Assembly (NCBI RefSeq): GCF_027580225.2
Contig: NC_073356.2
Span: 12,617,001 to 12,681,000 of the forward strand
DNA length: 64,000 nt
Source: Misgurnus anguillicaudatus
Taxonomy: Eukaryota; Chordata; Actinopteri; Cypriniformes; Cobitidae
Direction of reading: 5' to 3'
The notes under the pieces were generated by a model. The model did not search any database. It worked only from the letters and a program-made list of their open reading frames with translations, and was not told the origin of the DNA. The position numbers and the translations under genes were made by a program. Position 1 is the first letter of the stretch; every line of letters begins with the position of its first letter. This document shows, piece after piece, positions 61,701 through 63,763 of the stretch.

Positions 61701-62155
61701 GTTTGTAGATCAATTATTCAACATGTTGCCCCAAAATTGGCTAACAAGTTACATTGTCCTCAAAAAGTTTTTGGACATTGAAAAATGTGTGAACAAGCTC
61801 TATTTAAAGTGAGTTGCTGGGTCACATTTCTCGGCATCTGAAAAACCTTTGCATCTTTTTAAAGAGTCAAAAAAGACCCTTTTCTGCTTTTCCAATCTGC
61901 TCTACCCTACTGATTGCTTCATGAAGCTATATTTTGTTAAACTGAACACTTGATTAAAAAATATGTAATGAACTTTTGTGATGTGTATTAATTATAAAAC
62001 ACAACAGATGTATTTTGCGAAGAGTGCATGTCTTTGTTGTAATGCTCTACATTTTTTTTTCTCTATCTGTTTTGTTTTTTAAGTTTTTCATGGGCGATGA
62101 CATAACGCCACTAAACGACATCAGCAGCTCTCCAAACAACAAGTTCTACCTGCCA
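4588..62155 (+). CDS. adcy2: adenylate cyclase type 2, 15 internal exons (partial gene)
   Basis: Membrane adenylyl cyclase that makes cAMP from ATP at the plasma membrane. Joined exons: 4588-4749, 23731-23880, 34596-34744, 39606-39717, 39920-40047, 45803-45961, 46290-46422, 48725-48901, 49019-49062, 49203-49283, 53546-53615, 54327-54424, 56561-56645, 60102-60239, 62084-62155. They total 586 codons with no stop; all introns are GT-AG and phases agree at every junction. Order of parts: late spans of membrane cassette 1, C1a with YADIVGF and LGDCYYC metal-site motifs, C1b, then cassette 2 up to its first extracellular loop. Residue pattern matches type 2 rather than other cyclases, notably in C1b ([12 protein letters not shown], close to the type 2 AKPFAHLHHRDS). 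Family knowledge: type 2 is activated by G-alpha-s plus G-beta-gamma and by PKC, and is calcium insensitive. N terminus and C2 lie outside the window. Which teleost duplicate (a or b) cannot be told. Confidence 0.96.
5095..5920. mobile_element. AGGTGCAGTGTGTA-family MITE split by a hAT
   Basis: 5095-5233 and 5692-5920 together match the 55887-56265 copy (AAGGATCTCTTGGCAGAAATGC, GGGTCCCCTTACATGGAAGT). Interrupted by the hAT at 5234-5691. Both outer ends are decayed. Confidence 0.8.
5234..5691. mobile_element. hAT MITE, CAGTGTTGGGG family, 8-bp TSD
   Basis: 458 bases starting CAGTGTTGGGGGTAACGC and ending AACTTTCCCCAACACTG. Flanked by the 8-bp duplication CCCCTTAC (5226-5233, 5692-5699). Interior is rich in AAGTAACG repeats. 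Non-coding. Confidence 0.92.
6100..6250. mobile_element. left end of TTAA MITE, AGGRATACTC family
   Basis: After TTAA at 6096-6099 the sequence matches the left end of the 19877-21991 element (CCATGATTTA, CAGACAAACACATTTA). No right end found, so it is a truncated copy. Confidence 0.65.
7050..7886 (+). pseudogene. Tc1-like transposase remnant
   Basis: Multi-frame relic of a Tc1 transposase. Near 7409-7500 the frame reads [20 protein letters not shown] then [10 protein letters not shown], including the first catalytic Asp of the DDE triad. At 7581-7775 it reads [18 protein letters not shown]. The region with the third acidic residue is not recognisable before the TTAA insertion at 7890. Confidence 0.85.
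8167..8880. repeat. tandem repeat, about 168-base unit, five copies
   Basis: Units begin at about 8167, 8335, 8503, 8674 and 8817 with CATCATTCATCATTAATCCA or a variant. The first two look identical by eye; later units are diverged and shorter. Lies in the interior of the 7890-10175 element. Confidence 0.88.
9107..9876. mobile_element. hAT element, TAAGGGTGTCACGAT ends, 8-bp TSD
   Basis: 770 bases; left end TAAGGGTGTCACGATTTCG, right end AATCGTGACACCCCTA. Flanked by CTAACTAG on both sides (9099-9106, 9877-9884). Short open frames inside show no known domain. A truncated relative is at 560-950. Confidence 0.92.
10404..11405. other. intron; possible repeat boundary at about 10915
   Basis: GGCCAACCCGGAAGTTAGCT near 10915 looks like dispersed repeat sequence that may resume after the piggyBac insertion at about 13004-13065. 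Not classified. Confidence 0.4.
11410..12999. mobile_element. piggyBac-type element, CCCTTGTGTGGTGTTC ends
   Basis: 1590 bases; inverted ends CCCTTGTGTGGTGTTC, flanked by TTAA (11406-11409, 13000-13003). A second GGACCCGAACACCAC motif lies at about 12796. Contains CA microsatellites (12061-12080, 12420-12442) and a GTGGGGACATT-type repeat at 12095-12400. No transposase seen. Confidence 0.82.
13098..13402. mobile_element. MITE, TAGACGGTTTCATC ends
   Basis: Starts ATAGACGGTTTCATCGGACG and ends near TGTCTATAAG. Shares the ACCGGAAGTT and TTGTTACTG interior with the copy at 56325-56512. Confidence 0.6.
13425..13443. repeat. TC microsatellite
   Basis: Uninterrupted alternating T and C. Confidence 0.9.
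14008..14112. repeat. hairpin, about 30-base arms
   Basis: GGGTTACCAGTGCATTTTAT at about 14019 is followed about 35 bases later by its near-perfect complement (AAAATGCACTGGTAACCCAA). Likely the terminus of a dispersed element whose other end (ACCGGTGTATTTTATCACGG) is near 15010. Confidence 0.8.
14436..14880. mobile_element. TTAA MITE, CTCTTTC family, copy 1 (diverged)
   Basis: Follows TTAA at 14432-14435. Shares AAATGAAAGAACAG, ACGTTTCATACTACCTTCAT and GGAGATAATTCCATTTTTGT with the complete copy at 21996-22479. Right end decayed. Confidence 0.7.
15090..16115. mobile_element. TTAA MITE, CTCTTTC family, copy 2, split
   Basis: Pieces 15090-15287 and 16014-16115 match the 21996-22479 family (GAGATAATTGCATTTTTGTA; right end ATGGCGGGAAAAGAG before TTAA at 16116-16119). 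Split by the element at 15291-16010. The left end is lost. Confidence 0.7.
15291..16010. mobile_element. TIR element, GGGTGCGTTTCC ends
   Basis: 720 bases; inverted ends GGGTGCGTTTCC/GGAAACGCACCC, flanked by an apparent 3-bp duplication CTG. Inserted inside a CTCTTTC-family MITE. Interior has repeated TTCGTCGTT/AACGACGAA motifs. No protein recognised. Confidence 0.75.
16120..19095. other. intron, mostly unassigned
   Basis: Starting near 16320 (after TTAA) is the beginning of a dispersed repeat (AGGAATATTCAATTTTC) with no matching right end. 16600-17000 contains an imperfect inverted repeat around the TTTTGACAAGAAAA/TTTTCTTGTCAAAA core (about 16593 and 16938). TACA microsatellite at 17738-17760. 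A short palindrome of TTCGAATATTCG type is at about 17885. No exon seen. Confidence 0.45.
19096..19248. mobile_element. short MITE, CTGGGTTATTTTCAACCCAG family
   Basis: Ends CACTCTTAAAAAATACTGGG and inverted ACCCAGCATCTTAAGAG. Another copy is at 63454-63669. Confidence 0.7.
20347..21025 (-). pseudogene. RecQ-like SF2 helicase fragment, broken
   Basis: Minus strand. ATG at 21025 starts [20 protein letters not shown], then [20 protein letters not shown], the typical Q-motif-to-motif-I lead of RecQ-like helicases. A single missing base after AVL moves the Walker A sequence TGFGKS into the next frame; a short deletion follows, then LVAVMKDQV. After the inserted MITE, 20538-20347 reads [20 protein letters not shown], then [15 protein letters not shown] with the DEVH (motif II) box. 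Motifs III-VI are absent. This is a fragment, not a working gene. Confidence 0.8.
20556..20833. mobile_element. TTAA MITE, AGGAACAGTATGTA ends
   Basis: 278 bases; inverted ends AGGAACAGTATGTA, flanked by TTAA (20552-20555, 20834-20837). Inserted between helicase motif I and motif II of the surrounding element. Confidence 0.88.
21410..21786. mobile_element. Harbinger-like MITE, TTGCACACCAAA ends
   Basis: 377 bases; inverted ends GGGGCTTGCACACCAAA and TTTGGTGTGCACAACCCC, flanked by TAA (21407-21409, 21787-21789). GC-rich interior. Open frames inside show no domain. Confidence 0.82.
21996..22479. mobile_element. TTAA MITE, CTCTTTC family, complete copy
   Basis: 484 bases from CTCTTTCACCGCCA to GGCAGGGAAAGAG, with TTAA at 21992-21995 and 22480-22483. 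The left TTAA is also the right TTAA of the 19877-21991 element. Interior has the pair ACGAGATATCTCGTCAATGG near the right end. Confidence 0.85.
22571..22777. mobile_element. TA MITE, CACTGTAAA ends
   Basis: 207 bases; ends CACTGTAAAAAATT and ATTGTTTACAGTG, with TA on both sides. Interior repeats CTGGTTGCCAGTAAC and its complement. Confidence 0.75.
22780..23730. other. intron, nothing recognised
   Basis: AT-rich with no repeat terminus recognised. It ends at the acceptor before 23731. Confidence 0.45.
23731..23880 (+). CDS. adcy2: adcy2 exon (span 6 and start of cytosolic helix)
   Basis: 50 codons, phase 0 to phase 0; acceptor ATCTAG, donor GTATGG. Contains the sixth span ([18 protein letters not shown]), then the cytosolic linker with [12 protein letters not shown] and DTCNCIKS. 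The end (KLEFEKHQQ) belongs to the coiled signalling helix that links the membrane cassette to C1a. Very close to mammalian type 2 throughout. Confidence 0.96.
23881..24375. other. intron, nothing recognised
   Basis: A minus-strand open frame of 145 codons (23874-24311) overlaps here but shows no known domain and covers an exon end. It is treated as chance. Confidence 0.5.
24376..25578 (+). mobile_element. Tc1-like element, full length, TA target
   Basis: 1203 bases; ends TACACTCACCTAAA and TTTAGGTGAGTGTA, with TA on both sides (24374-24375, 25579-25580). Encodes a nearly complete transposase on the + strand, broken by frameshifts. This ACTCACCTAAAG-ended group is abundant in cyprinid genomes. 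Confidence 0.95.
24525..25544 (+). pseudogene. Tc1-like transposase, two frameshifts
   Basis: ATG at 24525 starts [13 protein letters not shown]. The frame then shifts at about 24558, where roughly 20 bases of the family sequence seem to be missing. The next frame runs [20 protein letters not shown] (helix-turn-helix) through [19 protein letters not shown] (first catalytic Asp) to FSWHTLA. A one-base deletion near 25120 moves the rest to a third frame: [20 protein letters not shown] (second Asp), [11 protein letters not shown] (third residue Glu), ending RAKEGQTQY and a stop. The DDE triad is intact but not in one frame. Confidence 0.93.
25580..26520. other. intron, nothing recognised
   Basis: No repeat ends or exons seen. 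Confidence 0.45.
26525..27592 (+). mobile_element. TTAA element (AGGTTCTGTA ends) with candidate exon
   Basis: 1068 bases; ends AGGTTCTGTACGTCACG and TACATACAGCACCT, flanked by TTAA (26521-26524, 27593-27596). CpG-rich at 26690-27140, unlike its AT-rich surroundings, which suggests a promoter-like 5' end of a larger autonomous element. Confidence 0.8.
26939..27007 (+). CDS. candidate first coding exon of a TTAA element
   Basis: ATG at 26939, 23 codons reading [20 protein letters not shown] and FGQ, ending exactly at GTAAGC. Good splice donor and in-frame, but no downstream exon is recognisable in the element. Two Cys and one His suggest the start of a zinc-binding fold, which is speculative. 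Confidence 0.4.
27635..28020. mobile_element. TTAA MITE, AGGTGCAGTGTGTA family, complete
   Basis: 386 bases; ends AGGTGCAGTGTGTAGATTTC and TTACACACTGCACCT, with TTAA at 27631-27634 and 28021-28024. It lies 38 bases after the right TTAA of the 26525-27592 element. Confidence 0.88.
28025..29040. other. intron with a short repeat tail
   Basis: 28452-28510 matches the CATTTACATT / CTTTTATCCAAAG tail repeat. Nothing else recognised. Confidence 0.45.
29042..30354. mobile_element. TIR element, CCCNTTCACACAG ends
   Basis: Left end ACCCCATTCACACAG; right end CTGTGTGAAAAGGGCTT. Holds a CTCTTTC-family MITE at 29642-29991. Interior repeats the unit CATTCACGACGAGAAATGTC (29286, 29426). Target duplication unclear. 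Confidence 0.65.
29642..29991. mobile_element. TTAA MITE, CTCTTTC family, inverted copy
   Basis: Ends ACTCTTTCACC and GGCGGGGAAAGAG before TTAA at 29992. Interior is the reverse of the 21996-22479 copy (GAAAAATGCTGGCGCTGGCT, GAAGGTAGGATGAAACG). Confidence 0.75.
30575..30960 (-). pseudogene. Gag-like retrotransposon fragment
   Basis: Minus-strand frame reads [20 protein letters not shown], then [20 protein letters not shown] and [20 protein letters not shown]. The pattern QGN-x-S/T-EE-(aromatic), LKD-x-FR-x-G, and IDYAL-x-LSGSPF is typical of Gag-like domains from fish LTR retrotransposons. No zinc knuckle, protease, RT or LTR is seen nearby. Recent enough to keep an open frame of 171 codons. 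Confidence 0.6.
31091..31458. other. repeat-like flank of the 2.6 kb hAT
   Basis: GGCTGTGTCTGAAACTGCCT at about 31200 resembles the terminus at 50510, and may start an older element that continues after the hAT (34083-34330). Not resolved. Confidence 0.4.
31604..32138. mobile_element. Harbinger-like MITE, GGGGCCAGTCACACC ends
   Basis: 535 bases; perfect ends GGGGCCAGTCACACCAAAAG and complement, flanked by TAA (31601-31603, 32139-32141). GC-rich interior with GGCGCGACGC/GCGGCAGGCGGC. The open frames across it are chance. Confidence 0.88.
32655..32945. mobile_element. MITE, long inverted ends (about 60 bases)
   Basis: 291 bases; arms CTGATTTTGTCAAGTGGTTG + ATGTCCTCAGGGCAACAT and a near-perfect inverted copy. 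Spacer has CCCAAACCCCAACCCTAACC. Target duplication not clear. Confidence 0.8.
33191..33855. mobile_element. Harbinger-like MITE, TCATTTCTCTGTCTTACCCC
   Basis: 665 bases; ends GTCTCATTTCTCTGTCTTAC and inverted copy, flanked by TTA (33188-33190, 33856-33858). Related in design to the 3358-3930 element, with similar CCCCTTCCCC interiors. Confidence 0.85.
33863..33941 (-). pseudogene. relic 5' exon inside a hAT element
   Basis: Minus strand from the ATG near 33941 reads [20 protein letters not shown] then KKKAQ, ending at GTAATG (donor-like). Lysine-rich start of the kind seen in hAT and zf-MYM-type transposase first exons. No downstream exon found. Speculative. Confidence 0.4.
34083..34595. 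other. unassigned flank before adcy2 exon
   Basis: 34085-34330 has a short inverted pair around GACATCAAACTA/TAGTTTGATGTC (34206 and 34239) with a GCCGATC motif on each side. Not classified. Confidence 0.4.
34596..34744 (+). CDS. adcy2: adcy2 exon (entry into C1a)
   Basis: 149 bases, phase 0 in and phase 2 out; acceptor CCAATAG, donor GTACAG. Encodes [19 protein letters not shown], the conserved LLSLLP start of the C1a catalytic domain, then the linker ending in [11 protein letters not shown]. The last two bases (AG) join the first base of the next exon to make the Ser before ILYADIVGF. Confidence 0.96.
35280..35675. mobile_element. left part of an older element split by two hATs
   Basis: Has CAGGTGTAAACGGGGTG and CCAAGTGGACGAGG; the matching right part at 39341-39486 has CGAAAGTGGACAAAACG and CAGGTGTAAACGGGGCC. 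Those are typical terminal sequences of one fish TIR element. The left terminus itself looks rearranged. Confidence 0.5.
35684..37182 (+). mobile_element. hAT element, TAGGGGTGTAACG ends, 8-bp TSD
   Basis: 1499 bases; left TAGGGGTGTAACGATTCATC, right ends TTACACCCCTA. Flanked by CTATTTTC (35676-35683, 37183-37190). Keeps a transposase N-terminal fragment at about 35963-36160. 36310-36400 contains TTAACGCGTTAACGC-type repeats, perhaps another terminus inserted inside. Confidence 0.93.
35963..36160 (+). pseudogene. BED-finger-like hAT transposase fragment
   Basis: Reads [20 protein letters not shown], then [20 protein letters not shown] and ICKEKCC. V-W-(K)YFGF and I-C-K-x-C match the start of a BED-type zinc finger in ZBED and hAT transposases. 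The rest of the finger (His pair) is frameshifted: RQIYPHT then stop. The DDE domain is absent. Confidence 0.75.
37314..39332 (+). mobile_element. hAT element, TAGGGCTGCACGATT ends, 8-bp TSD
   Basis: 2019 bases; ends TAGGGCTGCACGATTAATCG and inverted AATCGTGCAGCCCTA. Flanked by CTCTGACA (37306-37313, 39333-39340). Keeps a fragment of transposase at 37950-38130 and a possible further insertion near 38228 (GAGCCCTGCATTTCAGCC). Confidence 0.93.
37950..38130 (+). pseudogene. hAT transposase fragment
   Basis: Reads [20 protein letters not shown], then [20 protein letters not shown] and [17 protein letters not shown] matches the block early in hAT transposases (A-x-D-x-x-P-x-S-x-V-x-x-x-G-F). Frame is lost soon after. 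Confidence 0.75.
39341..39486. mobile_element. right part of the older split element
   Basis: Ends with AATACCAGGTGTAAACGGGG. Partner of 35280-35675; the two hATs lie between them. Confidence 0.55.
39606..39717 (+). CDS. adcy2: adcy2 exon (C1a first metal-binding aspartate)
   Basis: 112 bases, phase 2 in and phase 0 out; acceptor TTTTGCAG, donor GTATTT. Encodes [15 protein letters not shown]; the Asp of YADIVGF is one of the two catalytic metal ligands of class III cyclases. [13 protein letters not shown] follows. Only 265 bases after the end of a hAT insertion (37314-39332). Confidence 0.97.
39920..40047 (+). CDS. adcy2: adcy2 exon (C1a second metal-binding aspartate)
   Basis: 128 bases, phase 0 in and phase 2 out; acceptor TATTTGTAG, donor GTAAAA. 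Encodes [13 protein letters not shown]; the Asp in LGDCYYC is the second metal ligand. CVKMGLDMC follows. The loop after SGLP (DPLTDHANN) differs from the mammalian protein but keeps its length. The next MITE starts within 50 bases of the donor. Confidence 0.97.
40084..40746. mobile_element. TIR element, ATGAAGAGTTTGGTTTCAAA ends
   Basis: About 660 bases; left ATGAAGAGTTTGGTTTCAAA and the inverted copy at 40720-40745. Begins about 35 bases after the exon 39920-40047 donor. Target duplication not clear. Confidence 0.75.
40987..41602. repeat. fold-back repeat, about 155-base arms
   Basis: Left arm 40987-41143 and right arm 41444-41602 are inverted copies with only a few differences (shared TTGTATGGAATTAT, TTTGCAAAAACTAAC, AACTAACTAGCAAAAAAATT). 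The 300-base spacer has GGCGGTAATGCACCAATAAG and ATGCCAACCGCTATTAAAAA, a recognised fish repeat motif. No coding. Confidence 0.85.
42939..43211. mobile_element. hAT MITE, CAGTGGTTCTTAAACTT, 8-bp TSD
   Basis: 273 bases; left CAGTGGTTCTTAAACTTTTC, right inverted (AGTTTGAGAGCCGCTG). Flanked by CCCTAAAG (42931-42938) and CCCTAAGG (43212-43219), one mismatch. Confidence 0.85.
43814..45165 (-). mobile_element. Tc1-like element, 5' end missing
   Basis: The transposase is on the minus strand. The element's 3' end (43814) begins CAGTGAGGAAAAGAAGTATT after TA, and the internal repeat AATAAGTATTTGAACACCTG is at about 43994. At the other side the sequence stops matching near 45165, before the expected second terminus. 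Truncated. Confidence 0.88.
44060..45048 (-). pseudogene. Tc1-like transposase, frameshift and stop
   Basis: Minus strand, starting at 45048: [20 protein letters not shown], then [20 protein letters not shown] (helix-turn-helix). A frameshift near 44900 leads to the frame at 44914: [33 protein letters not shown] (first catalytic Asp), [11 protein letters not shown] (second). An in-frame stop just after HIKVLA (44246) is followed at once, in frame, by [13 protein letters not shown] (the third residue, Glu). So the triad survives but the frame is broken at two places. Confidence 0.9.
45236..45732. repeat. probable TIR MITE, right end TAAATCTGGCCCTTA
   Basis: Right terminus TTTAGTAAATCTGGCCCTTA; the left part begins with GATTTACTAATGTTTGCGCG at about 45270. 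Left terminus not exact. Confidence 0.45.
45803..45961 (+). CDS. adcy2: adcy2 exon (C1a, purine-binding side)
   Basis: 159 bases, phase 2 in and phase 2 out; acceptor TATTTCAG, donor GTAAGA. Encodes [19 protein letters not shown], then [20 protein letters not shown] and [14 protein letters not shown]. These are the classic conserved C1a motifs (RVGVHSG, the WQYDVWS block, and LANHMEAGG). No deviation from the family consensus was seen. Confidence 0.97.
46290..46422 (+). CDS. adcy2: adcy2 exon (end of C1a)
   Basis: 133 bases, phase 2 in and phase 0 out; acceptor CTCTCCAG, donor GTAAAA. Encodes [19 protein letters not shown], a charged loop ([15 protein letters not shown]) and [10 protein letters not shown], the last strand of C1a. 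The loop HGQSR differs from mammals, as expected for a surface loop. Confidence 0.95.
46423..48724 (+). other. adcy2: adcy2 intron with weak repeat traces
   Basis: No gene seen. 47253-47275 looks like a hAT-type terminus (CAGGGGTTTTCAAACTG). 47290-47700 holds an imperfect inverted pair around GGACTGGTGT/ACACCAGTCC. A separate terminal fragment ends near 48050 (GGCCGTGCATCCCTA). None could be paired into a complete element with confidence. Confidence 0.5.
48725..48901 (+). CDS. adcy2: adcy2 exon (C1b regulatory region)
   Basis: 59 codons, phase 0 to 0; acceptor ATTTAG then GCAGAG, donor GTGAGT. The correct frame requires the TAG acceptor; the second AG four bases downstream would shift the frame. 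Encodes a basic, proline-rich start ([19 protein letters not shown]), [19 protein letters not shown] and [13 protein letters not shown]. The PFANL site corresponds to the PFAHL motif that has been linked to G-beta-gamma activation of mammalian type 2. Confidence 0.95.
49019..49062 (+). CDS. adcy2: adcy2 short exon (C1b, 44 bases)
   Basis: Phase 0 in and phase 2 out; acceptor TTCCTCAG, donor GTTTGT. Encodes [14 protein letters not shown] and the first two bases of Arg. A second possible donor (GTCAGA at 49054) is nine bases upstream and also follows AG, so it would remove three codons without changing frame. The longer form matches the length of the mammalian protein better. Confidence 0.88.
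49203..49283 (+). CDS. adcy2: adcy2 exon (C1b, [15 protein letters not shown])
   Basis: 81 bases, phase 2 in and phase 2 out; acceptor CATTTCAG, donor GTGAGC. Encodes [19 protein letters not shown] and IDGINSQ, strongly conserved with mammalian type 2. The helix is basic then acidic and lies between C1a and the second membrane cassette. Confidence 0.96.
49284..50180. other. intron, weak repeat traces
   Basis: 49955-50165 is rich in AAGTTAAA/TTTAACTT-type motifs suggestive of a MITE end. No exon seen. Confidence 0.4.
50185..50505. repeat. dispersed repeat, GAACCCAAGCGCAGAC
   Basis: Starts near GGAAGAACCCAAGCGCAGAC, continues ACTTTATTTTACAAGGACAA and ends with GGGGGCGGGGTCAT. This combination is a common fish interspersed repeat terminus; class not assigned. 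Confidence 0.5.
50510..50967. mobile_element. TIR element, GCTGCGTCTGAAAACTC ends
   Basis: About 458 bases; left GCTGCGTCTGAAAACTC and right GAGTTTTCGGACGCAGC. TTA precedes the left end; the right flank is GTA. Interior has GAGGCAGC pairs. Confidence 0.72.
51039..51425. mobile_element. MITE, TCATGAGCAATTC ends
   Basis: 387 bases; left TCATGAGCAATTCTGTCCCC and right inverted (GGGACCGAATTGCTCATGA). Only 17 bases separate it from the next hAT. Confidence 0.8.
51443..52773. mobile_element. hAT element, TAGAGNTGTTCCGAT ends, 8-bp TSD
   Basis: 1331 bases; left TAGAGTTGTTCCGATTCCGA, right inverted TATCGGAACATCTCTA. Flanked by GTAATTTG (51435-51442, 52774-52781). Interior repeats at 51835-52060 (CAAGCACACATACCC). 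No transposase. Confidence 0.93.
52782..53545. other. intron, possible split host repeat
   Basis: GTGTCCGACTTCACGT at 53331 resembles GTGTTCGACTTCATGT at 50973. AGTACCGCAAGAGCGA at 52833 resembles AACTACCGCGAGAGAATTG at 34212. These suggest pieces of one dispersed element interrupted by the two insertions at 51039-52773. Confidence 0.4.
53546..53615 (+). CDS. adcy2: adcy2 exon (linker to membrane cassette 2)
   Basis: 70 bases, phase 2 in and phase 0 out; acceptor TTCCCCAG, donor GTATGT. Encodes [20 protein letters not shown] and EKE, matching the segment just before the second set of membrane spans. Confidence 0.95.
53682..54282. mobile_element. TTAA MITE, AGAGCCCCTATT ends
   Basis: 601 bases; ends AGAGCCCCTATTG and AATAGGGGCTCT, flanked by TTAA (53678-53681, 54283-54286). 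Shares AGAGCC ends with the 7890-10175 element. Occupies most of the 711-base intron between two adcy2 exons. Confidence 0.9.
54327..54424 (+). CDS. adcy2: adcy2 exon (span 7)
   Basis: 98 bases, phase 0 in and phase 2 out; acceptor TTTCAG, donor GTAAGT. Encodes [17 protein letters not shown], then a strongly hydrophobic span ([15 protein letters not shown]), the first of cassette 2. The acceptor is only about 40 bases after a TTAA MITE. Confidence 0.96.
54425..55061. other. intron, nothing recognised
   Basis: An open frame reads through the exon donor (54374-54799), but its part beyond 54424 has no domain. 54960-55040 (AAATAAAGGTGCCAGATAAA) may be a dispersed-repeat fragment. Confidence 0.45.
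55062..55772. mobile_element. CACTGCAAAAAATGA MITEs, one partial, one complete
   Basis: 55356-55772 runs from CACTGCAAAAAAATGATTTT to TTGAAAATAATTTTTTGCAG. 55062-55350 is a second copy without a left end. Shared units are TCTTAGTATTTTTGTCTTG and TTAAGATGCTTTTCCTT. Confidence 0.8.
55887..56265. mobile_element. AGGTGCAGTGTGTA-family MITE at a TTCA site
   Basis: 379 bases; ends AGGTGTAGTGTGTAATTTC and ATTTACACACTGCACCT. The flanking four bases are TTCA on both sides (55883-55886, 56266-56269), not TTAA. Confidence 0.87.
56325..56512. mobile_element. MITE, TAGATGGTTTCATC ends
   Basis: About 188 bases; ends TAGATGGTTTCATCAGACGC and TGTTGAAACCATCTA, with TA on each side. Lies 48 bases before an adcy2 exon. 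Relative of 13098-13402. Confidence 0.78.
56561..56645 (+). CDS. adcy2: adcy2 exon (span 8)
   Basis: 85 bases, phase 2 in and phase 0 out; acceptor TCTTACAG, donor GTAAGA. Encodes [20 protein letters not shown] and ICFAGHML, one long hydrophobic span. The exon start is about 50 bases after a MITE (56325-56512). Confidence 0.95.
57323..57737. mobile_element. CACTGCAAAAAATGA MITE, complete
   Basis: 415 bases; ends CACTGCAAAAAATGATTTTC and inverted copy. Nearly the whole element folds back on itself. Confidence 0.85.
57752..58184. mobile_element. CACTGCAAAAAATGA MITE, second complete copy
   Basis: 433 bases; CCTGCAAAAATGAGTTTCTT to AGTCATTTTTTGCAGTG. Separated from the previous copy by 14 bases. 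Confidence 0.8.
58870..60101. other. intron with a reversed repeat tail
   Basis: 59316-59365 is the reverse of the CTTTTATCCAAAG tail repeat (CTTTGGATAAAAGCATCTGC). Nothing else recognised. Confidence 0.45.
60102..60239 (+). CDS. adcy2: adcy2 exon (cytosolic loop and span 9)
   Basis: 46 codons, phase 0 to 0; acceptor TGCCGTAG, donor GTAAGT. Encodes a divergent cytosolic loop ([19 protein letters not shown]), the conserved [12 protein letters not shown], and the ninth span ending in ILVMAVFNM. The loop is poorly conserved against mammals; the PW-R-x-x-LT and AVFNM parts fix the identity. Confidence 0.93.
60240..60726. other. intron, nothing recognised
   Basis: No repeat ends or exons seen. 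Confidence 0.45.
60730..61478. mobile_element. Harbinger-like element, TGGCGCTTTTCTATTGCATA
   Basis: 749 bases; left TGGCGCTTTTCTATTGCATA, right inverted (TATGCAATGGAAAAGCACCA). Flanked by TTA (60727-60729, 61479-61481). No transposase. Confidence 0.85.
61482..62083. other. intron before last visible exon
   Basis: No repeat ends or exon recognised. Confidence 0.45.
62084..62155 (+). CDS. adcy2: adcy2 exon (extracellular loop of cassette 2, short)
   Basis: 24 codons, phase 0 to 0; acceptor TTTTTTAAG, donor GTAAGT. Encodes [20 protein letters not shown] and FYLP. It begins (FF) and ends (LP) as in mammals but is about 16 residues shorter by my recollection of the mammalian exon, and contains no Asn-X-Ser/Thr sequon. 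This is the last exon in the window; the next should begin with the tenth span. Confidence 0.88.
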
Positions 62156-63453
62156 GTAAGTTATATTATAGCTCACATAACACAGGCTGTTTCTGCATTT
62201 CTGATGTTAATCTGGAGTACCTATAGAGTAGTATTACATCCTTTATATCTCCGAAGAATCTTTAGTTTAATCAGATTTATTAAAGAAAGATTAGCTTTAT
62301 CGAATCTTTCTGATAACATATGAAAAAATGAAGAAGGAAGAGTTACTACTGCGGGAGGAGCGAGTACGATTCATGCAACAATATACAACACTGTTTAACT
62401 TATGATTTACTACATGTTCCAGTCATTTATATAATATGCACGCGAATATTTCCAACATAAGACAGAAGTCTTACTTACTGCATGCAACTCATGACCCGGT
62501 TGGGACTTTTCAATGAAATGCAGCGCATGAAACACACACGCAAAACTCCGCTGCTATCCTGGATAATAAACTATATCCATTGTTTTCATAAGGCTGACTT
62601 TCTTCTCCTTACATCCAAAAACACACTTCTTCATTCATGCCATTGTTGAGTTTTGTAATAAAACAAAGCTGTCACGTGATGTGATGTTTGTAAGTTGTAG
62701 CATCTCCCGCTGATTGACGGGTGGGCGGGGTTTTCCGGGGGAAGTGCCCATATAAAGAAGTGATACGTATAAAAACCCCTGAAACATCAGCTGGACCCGT
62801 AATCGAAAAAAAACTTTCCGAAACTTGTACGTACCCTGGCGAAGTGCGTTCGGCACAGAAATACTCTGTAACACGCCCAACTGCTTTTTTGACACTTTGC
62901 CTACGTTTAGCATGAGGAAACAACTCTATAACTGTGTTAATAAGTCAGAATGAATGAAATACTGTTGAACCACTTCTTCAAGGAGACATCCAGGTTGATA
63001 CCTTAAAATAGGTCACAAATACAACATTTCACAAAGAAAACCAATGTAAAGATGGAACACAGTATTTTAAAACTGGAAGATGTGTCCCACCAGCATCACC
63101 AGATTAAGAACAGCGTCATGTTTAAATACATTACATTTCTACTCATTTCTAACAAGATTGTGGAGAAAACATGACTGAATTCCTAGAACTGGTTAGAAAA
63201 CAAGTGTTTGTTTTAGATAAAAGCATGGTTTCTTAGAAACATCAATAACCAATGTCCATAACCCATCAGTGAAAATCTGAGGGGTGTTGTGGTCTTATAT
63301 TATTACAAGCAGGTTCATTGTTTGTTAAGAGTTTTCAATGGAGCTCAATAAGAGCAATTTTTAAGTGACCTTGGATATATTTTGAACTTTCTTTTTTTAC
63401 TTAAGAAATTTGAAAATAGGACTCAATAAAAAGTGATCTAGATTATGAACCTA
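62156..63453. other. intron after last visible exon
   Basis: 62690-62890 has a GC-rich patch (GGGTGGGCGGGGTTTTCCGG) that may belong to an unidentified element. No exon seen. Confidence 0.4.
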
Positions 63454-63669
63454 GACTCTAAAAAATGCTGGGTTATTTTCAATGTCAAAAAAAGGACGAG
63501 CCCGTTGTGTTGTAATTAACTACACTGGGTTGCTTCAATAAAAAGAGTTGCTAAGTTGTTTTGACCCATTGTTGGGTCAAATATAAACATTTTCTGGGCT
63601 AATTTAACCCAACCTTCGTCCCTTTTGACCCAACGCTGGTTTCAAAATAACCCAGCATTTTTTTTCATG
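63454..63669. mobile_element. short MITE, CTGGGTTATTTTCAA family
   Basis: Ends GACTCTAAAAAATGCTGGG and inverted AACCCAGCATTTTTTTTCA. Second copy of the 19096-19248 family. Confidence 0.7.
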
Positions 63670-63763
63670 TGTGTAATTATATAATAGCAGGTACTTTTGA
63701 TGTTCACAGACATTATTTGTTCTGCTTTTTTAAATGGTTACATTTTTAAATCATTGACCACGT

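Noticed and set aside
62015..62323. 102-codon frame around the last exon as a separate gene
   Set aside because: It is adcy2 exon sequence read through into intron on both sides; only 62084-62155 is supported by splice sites and homology.
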